64,000 nucleotides of DNA from Streptomyces spiralis (GTDB taxonomy: Bacteria; Actinomycetota; Actinomycetes; Streptomycetales; Streptomycetaceae). The notes below the pieces were generated by a model. The model was not told the origin of the DNA, made no database searches, and saw nothing but the letters and a program-made list of their open reading frames with translations. Where the stretch lies: assembly GCF_014654675.1 (NCBI RefSeq), contig NZ_BNBC01000012.1, positions 93,877 to 157,876 of the forward strand, written 5' to 3'. Both the position numbers and the translations under genes were made by a program. Positions 20,625-29,788 of this stretch are shown one piece after another; the stretch's first letter is position 1; each line of letters opens with the position of its first letter.

Positions 20625-21356
20625 ATGGACACCGAAGCACAGTCGACGGAGCGCGACCGCTCCTCCCGCCCCTCCGACGCCGGAGCCGAACAGGCTCCCG
20701 GTGCGCGGGGGCCGGAGGACCGGTCGCGTTCGTCGTTGGTGGCAGGGATCACCGAATGGCTGCCCGGTGGGCGGATCACCCTGACCGTGCTGATCTGCCT
20801 GGTCTTCGTCCTGCTCCTCAACACGTTCGTGCTGCAACCGTTCCAGATCCCGAGCGGATCCATGGAACAGGGATTGAGGATCGGGGACCGCGTTCTCGTA
20901 AACAAGTTGGCGTACCGTTTCGGAGCCGCGCCGCGGCGCGGCGATGTCGTCGTGTTCGACGGCACCGGCTACTTCGGGCACGCCGACTACATCAAACGCG
21001 TTGTGGGTGTGGGGGGTGACCATGTGGTCTGCTGCGACAAGGAGGGCAGGATCGAGGTGAACGGCCGGCCGGTCGACGAGTCGACCTTCCTGTACCCCGG
21101 CGACCGCCCCTCCACGGTGCCCTTCGACGTCGCCGTGCCCGACGGGACCCTGTTCGTCCTCGGTGACCACCGCAGCGACTCCAGCGACTCCCGCGACCAT
21201 CTGGGCTCCCCGGGCGGCGGCATGATCCCCGTCGGCGACGTCGTCGGCCGGGCCGACTGGATCGTCTGGCCCTACGGCCACTGGACCCACCTCACCCGCC
21301 CCGGTGCCTACGCGCGCGTGCCGGCCGCCGACCACGCGGACGGCGCCCATGGGTAA
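20625..21356 (+). CDS. sipW: Type I signal peptidase, first of four (SipW-like)
   Basis: This 243-residue membrane-bound S26 serine protease cleaves signal peptides of secreted proteins. One transmembrane helix (ITLTVLICLVFVLLLNTFVL) precedes the catalytic-serine box IPSGSM (Ser79). The general-base lysine lies in YIKRVVGVGGD (Lys124), and GDHRSDSSDSRDH is the family's C-terminal box. TAGCAT lies 9 bases before the ATG and no Shine-Dalgarno is obvious. It overlaps the next paralogue by 8 bp. The four-gene sip array is a known streptomycete feature; symbols are assigned by order. Confidence 0.93.
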   Translation: MDTEAQSTERDRSSRPSDAGAEQAPGARGPEDRSRSSLVAGITEWLPGGRITLTVLICLVFVLLLNTFVLQPFQIPSGSMEQGLRIGDRVLVNKLAYRFGAAPRRGDVVVFDGTGYFGHADYIKRVVGVGGDHVVCCDKEGRIEVNGRPVDESTFLYPGDRPSTVPFDVAVPDGTLFVLGDHRSDSSDSRDHLGSPGGGMIPVGDVVGRADWIVWPYGHWTHLTRPGAYARVPAADHADGAHG

Positions 21357-22440
21357 CCGCGGCAAACCACGTGGCGCGCCGGTCAGCGCCGCCGACGAGC
21401 TGCTGCCCACCGGGGCCCGGCGCGCCGGCGGTCCGGCCGGCGGCCGCACCCGCGCGGAGCGGCGCAAGCTGCAGCGCAAGGTCAAGCGCAAGCGCAGGCG
21501 CTCCGCCGTCCGGGAGATCCCTCTCCTGGTCGGCGTCGCCGTGCTCATAGCCCTGGTCCTGAAGACCTTCCTCGTGCAGGCCTTCGTGATCCCGTCGGGC
21601 TCGATGGAGCAGACGATCCGCATCGGCGACCGGGTGCTGGTCGACAAGCTCACCCCGTGGTTCGGCTCCGAGCCGCAGCGCGGGGACGTGGTCGTCTTCC
21701 ACGACCCGGGCGGCTGGCTGGCGGGCGAGCAGACCACGAAGAAGAACGACCCGGTCGGGGTCAAGCAGGTCAAGGAGGGCCTGACCTTCATCGGCCTGCT
21801 GCCCTCCGACAACGAGAAGGACCTCATCAAGCGGGTCATCGGCGTCGGCGGCGACCACGTCAAGTGCTGCGACGCGCAGGGGCGGGTCACCGTGAACGGC
21901 GTTCCCCTGAACGAGGGGGACTACATCTATCCGGGTGACACGCCCTCGGAGCAGCCGTTCGACATCACGGTTCCGCCGGGACGGCTGTGGGTGATGGGCG
22001 ACCACCGGGGCAACTCCGCCGACTCGCGCGCGCACCGCAACACGCCGTACGGCGGCACGGTCTCGGAGAAATCCGTCGTGGGCCGGGCCATGGTCATCGG
22101 CTGGCCGCTCGGCCACTGGAGCACACTGAAGGAGCCGAAAACCTTCGCCGCCGTGTCCGACGCGGCGGCCGGGTCGACCGCCGCCGCCCGCCTGTCGCAT
22201 AGGGTTGCCCCGGACGATCCCAACAGATCGGTTCAGCTCCCGACCCCTGCGGAACTCCCGCTCGTTATGGGAGTGGTGGGCCTGCGCCGGGCGTGGCGCG
22301 GGCAGCGGCACGGAGTAAGGAGTTGGCGTGGGGGATGTGGCGGTTGGCGCACGGTCCGGCAGCGACGGCGAGGAGCACCGCGGACACCCCGTGGATGCGG
22401 CGGCCCGCCCCGCGCACCCCGCCGTGGCCTCCGGGAGTGA
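21349..22440 (+). CDS. sipX: Type I signal peptidase, second of four (SipX-like)
   Basis: This S26 signal peptidase (363 aa as read) has a basic N-terminus (KLQRKVKRKRRRSAV), one transmembrane helix, catalytic Ser85 in IPSGSM and Lys161 in LIKRVIGVGGDH, and the box MGDHRGNSADSRAH. The catalytic domain ends near residue 265. The remaining ~90 residues become Arg/Gly/Pro-rich and overlap the next gene by 113 bp, so the last part may be poorly constrained. The start ATG lies inside the sipW stop region, indicating coupling. Confidence 0.92.
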   Translation: MGNRGKPRGAPVSAADELLPTGARRAGGPAGGRTRAERRKLQRKVKRKRRRSAVREIPLLVGVAVLIALVLKTFLVQAFVIPSGSMEQTIRIGDRVLVDKLTPWFGSEPQRGDVVVFHDPGGWLAGEQTTKKNDPVGVKQVKEGLTFIGLLPSDNEKDLIKRVIGVGGDHVKCCDAQGRVTVNGVPLNEGDYIYPGDTPSEQPFDITVPPGRLWVMGDHRGNSADSRAHRNTPYGGTVSEKSVVGRAMVIGWPLGHWSTLKEPKTFAAVSDAAAGSTAAARLSHRVAPDDPNRSVQLPTPAELPLVMGVVGLRRAWRGQRHGVRSWRGGCGGWRTVRQRRRGAPRTPRGCGGPPRAPRRGLRE

Positions 22441-23344
22441 GAGCGAAGCGGCCGAGGACGACAGGGTGACCGAGCACAACCAGACCGATGAACACGGGAC
22501 CGGCGAGACCACCTCGGAGGCGAGGAAACCCCGCTCCTTCTGGAAGGAACTGCCGATCCTGATCGGCATCGCGCTGGTGCTCGCGCTGCTGATCAAGACG
22601 TTCCTCGTCCAGGCGTTCTCCATCCCGTCCGACTCGATGCAGGACACCCTGCAGCGCGGTGACCGGGTCCTGGTCGACAAGCTGACCCCCTGGTTCGGCT
22701 CCGAGCCCGACCGCGGCGAGGTCGTCGTCTTCCACGACCCGGACGACTGGCTGGCCGGTGAGCCGACGGCCAAGCCCAACGCCCTGCAGACGGTGCTCAG
22801 CTGGATCGGCCTGATGCCGTCCGCTGAGGAGAAGGACCTGATCAAGCGAGTCGTCGGCGTCGGCGGCGACACCGTCGAGTGTCACGGCACCGGGCCCCTG
22901 ATCGTCAACGGCAAGGCGCTGGAGGAGTCGTCGTACGTCTACCCCGGCAACACGCCGTGCAGCCAGGACGACCAGGGCGGCCAGTTCAAGGTGACCGTGC
23001 CCGCCGGCTACATCTGGGTCATGGGCGACCACCGGCAGAACTCCCGGGACTCGCGCTACAACCAGGCCGACAAGAACCACGGCATGGTCCCGGTCAAGGA
23101 CGTCGTCGGACGCGCCATCGTGCGGGCCTGGCCGATCAACCGCTGGGGCACCCTGCCCGTGCCCGACACCTTCGACCAGCCGGGTCTCGGCCAGCAGCAG
23201 CCCTCGGCCGCGGGCGCCCTGACGGTGGCCCCGGGCGGCGTGGCGCTCAGCGCGGCCGTACCGCTGGTGGTGTGGCGCCGCAGGCGGACCGCGAAGGCCG
23301 AGAGCGGCACGGGCGACAGGACGACGGCCGCCGGGAGCCGCTGA
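22328..23344 (+). CDS. sipY: Type I signal peptidase, third of four (SipY-like)
   Basis: This 338-residue S26 signal peptidase has a strong AAGGAG before the GTG at 22328, which fixes the start inside sipX. A ~70-residue acidic cytoplasmic tail precedes the transmembrane helix (PILIGIALVLALLIKTFLV). The catalytic box is IPSDSM (Ser103; Asp replaces the usual Gly) and the lysine is Lys173 in LIKRVVGVGGD. MGDHRQNSRDSRYN is present. Unlike sipW and sipX it has a second hydrophobic segment at the C-terminus (GGVALSAAVPLVVW followed by RRRRTAK), so both ends may be cytoplasmic. Confidence 0.93.
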   Translation: MGDVAVGARSGSDGEEHRGHPVDAAARPAHPAVASGSESEAAEDDRVTEHNQTDEHGTGETTSEARKPRSFWKELPILIGIALVLALLIKTFLVQAFSIPSDSMQDTLQRGDRVLVDKLTPWFGSEPDRGEVVVFHDPDDWLAGEPTAKPNALQTVLSWIGLMPSAEEKDLIKRVVGVGGDTVECHGTGPLIVNGKALEESSYVYPGNTPCSQDDQGGQFKVTVPAGYIWVMGDHRQNSRDSRYNQADKNHGMVPVKDVVGRAIVRAWPINRWGTLPVPDTFDQPGLGQQQPSAAGALTVAPGGVALSAAVPLVVWRRRRTAKAESGTGDRTTAAGSR

Positions 23345-23513
23345 GGGCCCTTCGGCGGGGGCGTTCCGCGTGTACGGGCCGCGTCCCCTGGGCGGGGCCT
23401 GGCGGTGAAGCCGCTCGTGGCGCCCCGCCCTGTGTGAAGCCGCCGTGGAGCTCTTCCCCGCAGGCACGGCAGGGGCTGCCCCGCCTGGGTACCGCCCGGT
23501 AGGGTGCGGGTCC

Positions 23514-24290
23514 ATGGGTGGCGAGAGCACGACGCGTACGGCCCCGCGCAGCGGCGGCACAGGCACGGGCCCGGCGGGCGGCAGGACGGGACAGAGACTG
23601 TCCGGACTGGCCGTGGCGCTGGGTCTGGTGCTGTTCCTCGGCGGATTCGCGTGGGCGGCGGTGGTCTACCGGCCGTACACCGTCCCCACCAGTTCCATGA
23701 CGCCGACGATCGCCATGGGCGACCGGGTGCTCGCCCAGCGCGTCGACGGCGACGAGATCCGCCGCGGTGACGTCGTCGTCTTCTACGACAAGAGCTGGGT
23801 GTCGAACGCGCCCGTGGTCAAGCGCGTGGTGGCCGTCGGCGGTGACACGGTCGCCTGCTGCACGCAGGGCAAGCTGACCGTCAACGGCAAGCCGATCGAC
23901 GAGCCGTACCTGAAGGGCGGCGTCGCCGAGGACAAGAACATCCCGACCGTGAAGGTCCCCGAGGGCCGCCTGTTCCTGCTCGGCGACGAACGCCAGGGCT
24001 CCCTTGACTCCAGCGCCCACCTCGACGACGCGGCCAAGGGCACCGTGGCCCGCGCCGACGTGACCGCCCGGGTCGACGCCGTCGTCTGGCCCATGAAGGG
24101 CATGCTGGAGCGCCCCACCGGCTTCGAGCAGCTGGGCGCCCTCTCCCGGCCGGGACCGCTGCGCACGATCGTCCTGCTGGTCGTCGTCGGCGCCGTCCTG
24201 GTCCTCGCCGGTGGCGCCTACGGTCCGATCGCCAAGCGGCTGGGCCGCTCCCGTGCCCGCGCCCGGACGGAGCCGGCCGGTGCTTGCTGA
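23514..24290 (+). CDS. sipZ: Type I signal peptidase, fourth of four (SipZ-like)
   Basis: This 258-residue S26 signal peptidase has a transmembrane helix (LAVALGLVLFLGGFAWAAVV), catalytic serine in VPTSSM (Ser61) and lysine Lys103 in VVKRVVAVGGD. The C-terminal box is divergent (LGDERQGSLDSSAH, Glu for His after GD). A second hydrophobic segment (TIVLLVVVGAVLVLAGGAYG) and a basic tail end the protein. TAGGGT lies 8 bases before the ATG with no good Shine-Dalgarno. It is 169 bp from sipY, so it may have its own promoter, and its end overlaps the Nudix gene by 11 bp. Confidence 0.92.
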   Translation: MGGESTTRTAPRSGGTGTGPAGGRTGQRLSGLAVALGLVLFLGGFAWAAVVYRPYTVPTSSMTPTIAMGDRVLAQRVDGDEIRRGDVVVFYDKSWVSNAPVVKRVVAVGGDTVACCTQGKLTVNGKPIDEPYLKGGVAEDKNIPTVKVPEGRLFLLGDERQGSLDSSAHLDDAAKGTVARADVTARVDAVVWPMKGMLERPTGFEQLGALSRPGPLRTIVLLVVVGAVLVLAGGAYGPIAKRLGRSRARARTEPAGAC

Positions 24291-24792
24291 GACCCAGGAC
24301 GTGGCCGGCGACGGGCTGCGCAAGGTGGCCCGGGTGGTCCTGCTCGACCCCGCGGACCGCATCCTGCTCCTCCACGGCCATGAGCCGGACGATCCGGCCG
24401 ACGACTGGTGGTTCACGCCGGGCGGTGGCCTGGAGGGCGAGGAGAGCCGCCAGGAGGCCGCTCTGAGGGAGCTCGCGGAGGAGACCGGCATCACCGAGGT
24501 CGAGCTCGGGCCGGTGCTGTGGCGGCGCCGGTGCTCCTTCCCGTTCGCGGGCCGCCGCTGGGACCAGGACGAGTGGTACTACCTGGCCCGTACGACCCAG
24601 ACGGCGACCGCCGCGACGGCCCTGACGGAACTGGAGCGGCGCAGCGTCGCCGGAGCGCGCTGGTGGACGTGTCAGGAACTGGCCCGGGCACGTGAGACGG
24701 TGTATCCGACCAGACTCGCCGAGCTGCTGCGCACACTGCTCGACGAAGGTCCTCCGGCCGGGCCCGTGACTCTGGACACCGAAATCGTCTAG
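24280..24792 (+). CDS. Nudix hydrolase
   Basis: This 170-residue protein hydrolyses nucleoside diphosphate-linked compounds. The Nudix box is complete: GGGLEGEESRQEAALRELAE followed by ETG, matching Gx5Ex7REUxEExGU. Before it lies VARVVLLDPADRILLLHGHE. The GTG at 24280 lies within the sipZ end, so the two are coupled. The substrate is not predictable. Confidence 0.92.
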   Translation: MLAETQDVAGDGLRKVARVVLLDPADRILLLHGHEPDDPADDWWFTPGGGLEGEESRQEAALRELAEETGITEVELGPVLWRRRCSFPFAGRRWDQDEWYYLARTTQTATAATALTELERRSVAGARWWTCQELARARETVYPTRLAELLRTLLDEGPPAGPVTLDTEIV

Positions 24793-24848
24793 GGGCTCGC
24801 GGGACTGGCGCACAATGGGGGGACCGTACGGCTGAAGGGGAACATGCC

Positions 24849-25157
24849 ATGAGCGCCGAGGACCTCGAGAAGTACGAGACCGAGATGGAGCTCAAGCTCT
24901 ACCGGGAGTACCGCGATGTCGTCGGTCTGTTCAAATTCGTGATCGAGACCGAGCGGCGCTTCTACCTCACCAACGACTACGAGATGCAGGTGCACTCGGT
25001 CCAGGGTGAGGTGTTTTTCGAGGTGACGATGGCTGACGCCTGGGTGTGGGACATGTACCGGCCGGCCCGGTTCGTGAAGCAGGTGCGTGTCCTCACGTTC
25101 AAGGACGTGAACATTGAGGAGTTGAACAAGAGCGACCTGGAGCTGCCCAGCGGGTGA
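24849..25157 (+). CDS. DUF2469 family protein
   Basis: This 102-residue acidic conserved actinobacterial protein of unknown function begins MSAEDLEKYETEMELKLYRE. The hallmark segments are FVIETERRFYLTNDYEMQ and FFEVTMADAWVWDMYRPAR. It is nearly invariant among streptomycetes and always near yraN/comM. GAAGGGG precedes the ATG, and CACAAT near 24822 may be the -10 of its own promoter. No catalytic motif is visible. Confidence 0.93.
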   Translation: MSAEDLEKYETEMELKLYREYRDVVGLFKFVIETERRFYLTNDYEMQVHSVQGEVFFEVTMADAWVWDMYRPARFVKQVRVLTFKDVNIEELNKSDLELPSG

Positions 25158-25214
25158 CGGCCGTGGGGCGGCGGCGGACCGTGGTGGGGAAGACCACTCG
25201 TGTGAGTGACGGAG

Positions 25215-25223
25215 TTGTCCACA
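25215..25223 (+). promoter_or_regulatory. Single DnaA box (TTGTCCACA)
   Basis: TTGTCCACA is an exact match to the streptomycete DnaA-box consensus, in the 140-bp gap between the DUF2469 gene and yraN. One box alone is weak evidence, but it is intergenic. Confidence 0.55.
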
Positions 25224-25297
25224 ACCGGTGAGTAGCCCACCAAGATCCACTCCGCCGGGCCGGTTGCGTGACCGTTGGCGCCGGAGGTGGTGCCGAC

Positions 25298-25663
25298 ATG
25301 AGCAAAGCACGCAACGGACTCGGCAGGTACGGCGAGGACCTCGCCGCCCGCCGGCTGGCCGGAACCGGCATGACGGTCCTGGAGCGCAACTGGCGCTGCG
25401 GCAGGACCGGTGAGATCGACATCGTGGCCCGGGACGGGGACGTCCTGGTCGTCTGCGAGGTGAAGACCCGCAGGGCGGGCACCTTCCAGCATCCGATGGC
25501 CGCGATCACACCGGAGAAGACCCTGCGGCTGCGCGCGCTGGCGGAACGCTGGATCGCCGCCCACGGAGGAGCACCCCCGGGCGGCGTCCGCATCGACCTC
25601 GTCGGCGTCCTGCTGCCCCGGCGCGGCGCGCCCCGCGTCGAGCACGTACGGGGGGCGGCCTGA
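25298..25663 (+). CDS. YraN family protein (UPF0102), endonuclease-like fold
   Basis: This 121-residue protein has a restriction-endonuclease-like fold. The catalytic-type pattern is visible: [33 protein letters not shown] followed by KTR (E...D...ExK). The ATG at 25298 follows GGAGGT. The family sits beside comM and dprA in many bacteria, suggesting DNA repair or recombination. Nuclease activity is inferred, not established. Its stop overlaps the comM start. Confidence 0.92.
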   Translation: MSKARNGLGRYGEDLAARRLAGTGMTVLERNWRCGRTGEIDIVARDGDVLVVCEVKTRRAGTFQHPMAAITPEKTLRLRALAERWIAAHGGAPPGGVRIDLVGVLLPRRGAPRVEHVRGAA

Positions 25664-27285
25664 TGGGATTCGCGCGTACGTGCTCCGTGGCCCTCGTCGG
25701 CGTCGAGGGCGTGGTCGTCGAGGTCCAGGCCGACCTCGAACCGGGTGTCGCCGCCTTCACCCTGGTGGGGCTGCCGGACAAGAGCCTGACCGAGAGCCGG
25801 GACCGGGTGCGGGCGGCGGTGGTCAACTCCGGTGCCGAGTGGCCGCAGAAGAAGCTCACCGTCGGACTCAGCCCGGCCTCCGTGCCCAAGGCCGGCAGCG
25901 GCTTCGACCTGGCCGTGGCCTGCGCGGTGCTCGGTGCCGCCGAGCGGATCGACCCCCGGGTACTGGCCGACGTCGTGATGATCGGGGAACTCGGCCTGGA
26001 CGGCCGGGTGCGGCCCGTGCGGGGCATCCTCCCGGCGGTGCTGGCCGCCGCGGACGCCGGCTATGAACAGGTGGTCGTGCCGGAGTGCGCGGCCGCCGAG
26101 GCCTCACTGGTGCCCGGAATCTCCGTGCTCGGCGTCCGCAGCCTGCGCCAGCTGATCGCCGTACTGACCGACGAACCCGTGCCCGAGGAGGACCCGGACG
26201 AGCAGGGACGGCCCGATCCGTTCCTCGCCGGGCTGCGCGTGCCCGGCACCGGTGCGGCCACCGGCATGCACAGCGTGGGCGCCGGCCAGCACGACCATGG
26301 GCACGACCTCGCCGACGTCGTCGGCCAGATCTCCGCGCGCACGGCGGTGGAGGTCGCCGCGGTCGGGGGACACCACCTGTTCCTGGAGGGACCGCCCGGC
26401 GCGGGCAAGACCATGCTCGCCGAGCGACTGCCCGGGATCCTGCCCCCGCTCGGCCGGCAGGAGTCCCTGGAGGTCACGGCGGTCCATTCGGTGGCCGGGC
26501 TGCTGCCACCGGGCAAACCGCTCATCGACCTCGCCCCCTACTGCGCGCCGCACCACTCCGCGACGATGCAGGCACTCGTCGGCGGCGGACCCGGCGTCGC
26601 CCGCCCCGGCGCCGTCTCCCTCGCCCACCGCGGCGTGCTCTTCCTGGACGAGGCCCCGGAGTTCAGCAGCCACGCCCTCGACGCCCTGCGCCAGCCCCTG
26701 GAGGCCGGGCACGTGGTGATCGCCCGCAGCGCCGGGGTCGTGCGTTTTCCCGCGACGTTCCTGATGGTGCTCGCGGCCAACCCGTGCCCCTGCGGCCGGT
26801 TCTCGCAGCGCGACAGCCTGTGCGAGTGCCCGCCCTCGGCCGTCCGGCGCTACCAGGCCCGGCTCTCCGGACCGCTGCTCGACCGGGTGGACCTGCGGGT
26901 CGAGGTCGACCCGGTCACCCGGTCGGAGCTCACCCGCGACGCCCGGGGGGAGTCCACGGCGGCGGTGGCCGACCGGGTGCGGGCCGCCCGGGAGCGCGCG
27001 ACGGCACGGCTGGCCGACACGCCCTGGCGGACCAACAGCGAGGTGCCGGGGCGTGAGCTGCGCAGCCGCTGGCACGCGGCGGCCGGCGCGCTGGACGAGG
27101 CGGAGCGCAATCTGGAACGCGGTGTGCTCACGGCCCGCGGACTCGACCGGGTCCTCCGGGTCGCCTGGACGGTGGCGGACCTCGCCGGCCACGACCGCCC
27201 GGACGCCTCCGACGTCGCCCTGGCACTGCAACTGCGCACCGGGGTCCCCCGCGGCGTACCCATGACCATCGGGACACCCGCATGA
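25663..27285 (+). CDS. comM: ComM/YifB family Mg-chelatase-like AAA ATPase
   Basis: This 540-residue AAA+ protein is of the type that promotes branch migration during uptake of homologous DNA. The N-terminal LonC-like domain (CSVALVGVEGVVVEVQADLE, VGLPDKSLTESRDRV, AAAGSGFDLAVACAVLGA-like segment) precedes the ATPase with Walker A GPPGAGKTML and Walker B GVLFLDEAPEF. The stretch MVLAANPCPCG with C-x-C...C-x-C is the typical cysteine cluster. It is overlapped by yraN before and dprA after, forming a tight DNA-processing operon. Confidence 0.95.
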   Translation: MGFARTCSVALVGVEGVVVEVQADLEPGVAAFTLVGLPDKSLTESRDRVRAAVVNSGAEWPQKKLTVGLSPASVPKAGSGFDLAVACAVLGAAERIDPRVLADVVMIGELGLDGRVRPVRGILPAVLAAADAGYEQVVVPECAAAEASLVPGISVLGVRSLRQLIAVLTDEPVPEEDPDEQGRPDPFLAGLRVPGTGAATGMHSVGAGQHDHGHDLADVVGQISARTAVEVAAVGGHHLFLEGPPGAGKTMLAERLPGILPPLGRQESLEVTAVHSVAGLLPPGKPLIDLAPYCAPHHSATMQALVGGGPGVARPGAVSLAHRGVLFLDEAPEFSSHALDALRQPLEAGHVVIARSAGVVRFPATFLMVLAANPCPCGRFSQRDSLCECPPSAVRRYQARLSGPLLDRVDLRVEVDPVTRSELTRDARGESTAAVADRVRAARERATARLADTPWRTNSEVPGRELRSRWHAAAGALDEAERNLERGVLTARGLDRVLRVAWTVADLAGHDRPDASDVALALQLRTGVPRGVPMTIGTPA

Positions 27286-28568
27286 CCCCGCAGCGGAGCG
27301 CCGGGGGCGGGCGGAACGCCGAGCGTGACGCGGACGGCGGGCGTGGCCCGGACGGCCGGCGTGGTGCTCATGGCGTGCCCGGCCCTGCCGGCGGGCGTGG
27401 CCCTGACGGCGGCCGTGGCGCCGATGGCGGGCGTGAGCTGCTTGCCCGGGTCTTTCTCAGCCGGGTCGTCGAGCCGGGGGACGAGACAGCAGGGCGGTGG
27501 GTGAGGGAACTGGGGGCCGTGGCCCTGGTGCGGCGGTTGCGGGAGGGCGCGCCGCGGCTCGCCGGGGTGTCCGACAAGCGATGGGCCGGACTGTGCGCAC
27601 GGGCCGCGCGGGCCGATCCCGAACGGGACCTCGCCGTCGCCCGGGACGCCGGGGTGCGGTTCGTGCGCCCCGGCGACACCGAGTGGCCCGCCCAGCTCGA
27701 CGACCTGGGCGACGCCCGCCCCACCGGACTGTGGGTGCGCGGCCGGGCCAGCCTGCGGATGTGGGCGCTGCGGTCGGTCGCCCTGGTCGGCGCCCGGGCC
27801 TGCACCGAGTACGGCGCCCACATGGCCGCCTGCCTCGCCGCCGGGCTCGCCGAACGCGGCTGGGTGGTGGTGTCCGGGGGCGCCTACGGAGTCGACGGCG
27901 CCGCGCACCGCGGCGCGCTCGGCAGCGGCGGTGCCACCGTCGCCGTCCTGGCCTGCGGCGTCGACCGGCCCTATCCACGCGGGCACACCGAGCTGATCAA
28001 CAGGATCGCCGAGCAGGGACTCGTGGTCGGGGAACTGCCTCCCGGCGACCACCCGACGCCGAACAGGTTCATCGTCCGCAACAGAGTCATCGCGGCCCTC
28101 ACCCGCGGCACGGTGGTCGTGGAGGCCGCCTACCGCAGCGGTTCGCTGGTCACCGCCCGGGCCGCACAGCGGCTGGGCCGTCACACCATGGGGGTGCCCG
28201 GCCCGGCCACCAGCGCGCTCTCCGCCGGTGTCCACGAATTGCTGCGCGGCGGGGCGGCGCTGGTCACCGACGCCGCGGAAGTCGTCGAGCTGGTCGGCGA
28301 CATGGGCGAGCTGGCCCCGGACCGGCGCGGCCCCGTTCTCCCGCGCGACCTGCTGGAACCGGAGGCCCGGCAGGTCCTGGCCGCGCTCCCCGGGCGCGGC
28401 GCGGCGGACGCGGCCGAGATCGCCCGCGGCGCCCGGACGACGCCGGACGACGCGGTCGCGAGACTGTACGAGCTCCGATCGCTTGGTTACGTCGAACGAC
28501 ATGGCGACGGATGGAAGTTGACACGCCAGGCGATGATCTCCGTCCGGGCCGGCCGGGAGGGGTGCTGA
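27282..28568 (+). CDS. dprA: DNA processing protein DprA
   Basis: DprA (428 aa) binds single-stranded DNA and loads RecA. The Rossmann core has [52 protein letters not shown] and [21 protein letters not shown] winged-helix DprA C-terminal domain ends the protein. The start overlaps comM (ATGA). The first ~45 residues are an Asp/Gly/Arg-rich low-complexity stretch encoded by short DNA repeats, absent from most DprA proteins; translation could begin further in, but no better start is evident. Confidence 0.94.
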   Translation: MTPQRSAGGGRNAERDADGGRGPDGRRGAHGVPGPAGGRGPDGGRGADGGRELLARVFLSRVVEPGDETAGRWVRELGAVALVRRLREGAPRLAGVSDKRWAGLCARAARADPERDLAVARDAGVRFVRPGDTEWPAQLDDLGDARPTGLWVRGRASLRMWALRSVALVGARACTEYGAHMAACLAAGLAERGWVVVSGGAYGVDGAAHRGALGSGGATVAVLACGVDRPYPRGHTELINRIAEQGLVVGELPPGDHPTPNRFIVRNRVIAALTRGTVVVEAAYRSGSLVTARAAQRLGRHTMGVPGPATSALSAGVHELLRGGAALVTDAAEVVELVGDMGELAPDRRGPVLPRDLLEPEARQVLAALPGRGAADAAEIARGARTTPDDAVARLYELRSLGYVERHGDGWKLTRQAMISVRAGREGC

Positions 28569-28836
28569 CCGAGCGTGTTCGACCGTCCGGGGGAACGCCG
28601 ACGCCTGCGTAAATTCCCGCAGTTGGGCGTTTCGCCGGTCACCCAGGGTGACGCGGCTGACCCGGTGGAGCGCCCTGCGGAACGAATCTGCGCACGCCCC
28701 GCGCCCCGCCGTTCGCGCACCGCGACACTCCAGTCACGCTACGCTCACGTGGTTCCGATACAGAAACCCGATCCCCGACCCATACGACAACTCACCCAGG
28801 AAGCCGCACCCACGGCAGAACGGCACAAGGCGACGA

Positions 28837-29679
28837 ATGCCCCAGCACACCTCCGGCTCCGACCGGGCGGAGATCCCCCCAGCCGCCCGCGACGGTGGCA
28901 GCGTGCGGCCGCCCGCTCCCTCGACGCTCGACGAGCTGTGGCGGTCGTACAAGGCGACGGGGGACGACCGGCTGCGTGAGCAGCTGATCCTGCACTACTC
29001 ACCCTTGGTGAAGTATGTGGCGGGGCGGGTGAGCGTGGGCCTGCCGCCCAACGTGGAGCAGGCCGACTTCGTGTCCTCGGGGGTCTTCGGGCTGATCGAC
29101 GCGATCGAGAAGTTCGACATCGACCGGGAGATCAAGTTCGAGACCTATGCGATCACCCGGATCCGGGGCGCCATGATCGACGAACTGCGCGCACTGGACT
29201 GGATCCCCCGCTCGGTGCGGCAGAAGGCGCGGAACGTCGAGCGGGCGTACGCCACGCTGGAGGCCCGGCTGCGGCGCACCCCGTCGGAGAGCGAGGTGGC
29301 CGCCGAGATGGGCATCGCGGTCGACGAACTCCACGCCGTCTTCAGCCAGTTGTCACTGGCCAACGTGGTGGCGCTGGAGGAGCTGCTGCACGTGGGCGGT
29401 GAGGGCGGCGACCGGCTGAGCCTCATGGACACGCTGGAGGACACCGCCGCCGACAACCCGGTGGAGGTGGCCGAGGACCGGGAGCTGCGCCGGTTCCTGG
29501 CCCGGGCGATCAACACCCTGCCCGAGCGGGAGAAGACCGTCGTCACGCTGTACTACTACGAGGGCCTCACACTCGCCGAGATCGGCAACGTGCTGGGAGT
29601 GACCGAGAGCCGGGTCAGCCAGATCCACACCAAGTCGGTGCTGCAACTGCGCGCCAAGCTGGCGAGCTTCGGCCGCTGA
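28837..29679 (+). CDS. whiG: Sporulation RNA polymerase sigma factor WhiG
   Basis: WhiG (280 aa), a FliA-like sigma factor, triggers the transition from aerial hypha to spore chain by activating whiH and whiI. The start [20 protein letters not shown] matches the known protein. Region 2 is [20 protein letters not shown]...[20 protein letters not shown]; region 3 has [12 protein letters not shown]; region 4 has [20 protein letters not shown] followed by RVSQIHT. It lies 268 bp from dprA and stands alone. In other systems it is held inactive by the anti-sigma factor RsiG with c-di-GMP. Confidence 0.98.
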   Translation: MPQHTSGSDRAEIPPAARDGGSVRPPAPSTLDELWRSYKATGDDRLREQLILHYSPLVKYVAGRVSVGLPPNVEQADFVSSGVFGLIDAIEKFDIDREIKFETYAITRIRGAMIDELRALDWIPRSVRQKARNVERAYATLEARLRRTPSESEVAAEMGIAVDELHAVFSQLSLANVVALEELLHVGGEGGDRLSLMDTLEDTAADNPVEVAEDRELRRFLARAINTLPEREKTVVTLYYYEGLTLAEIGNVLGVTESRVSQIHTKSVLQLRAKLASFGR

Positions 29680-29742
29680 CCCCGCCGGGCCTGATCCGTG
29701 GGCCTGATCCGCGGGCCCGACCCGCGGGCATGACCCGCCGGG

Positions 29743-29765
29743 ACCCGGGCCGCCCCGACCCGGGT
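29743..29765 (+). terminator. Possible weak terminator after whiG
   Basis: A 7-bp stem ACCCGGG/CCCGGGT (29743-29749 with 29759-29765) follows a small GGGCCTGATCCG direct repeat (about 29688-29712). It is weak, without a T-run, and abuts the TetR promoter. Confidence 0.4.
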
Positions 29766-29775
29766 GGCGCCTCCG

Positions 29776-29781
29776 TACAGT
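29776..29781 (+). promoter_or_regulatory. Candidate -10 element of the TetR gene
   Basis: TACAGT ends seven bases before the GTG at 29789, placing transcription start at or next to the start codon. No clear -35 is seen. This argues for GTG 29789 over an in-frame GTG at 29780, which overlaps the -10. Confidence 0.45.
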
Positions 29782-29788
29782 GGTCGAC

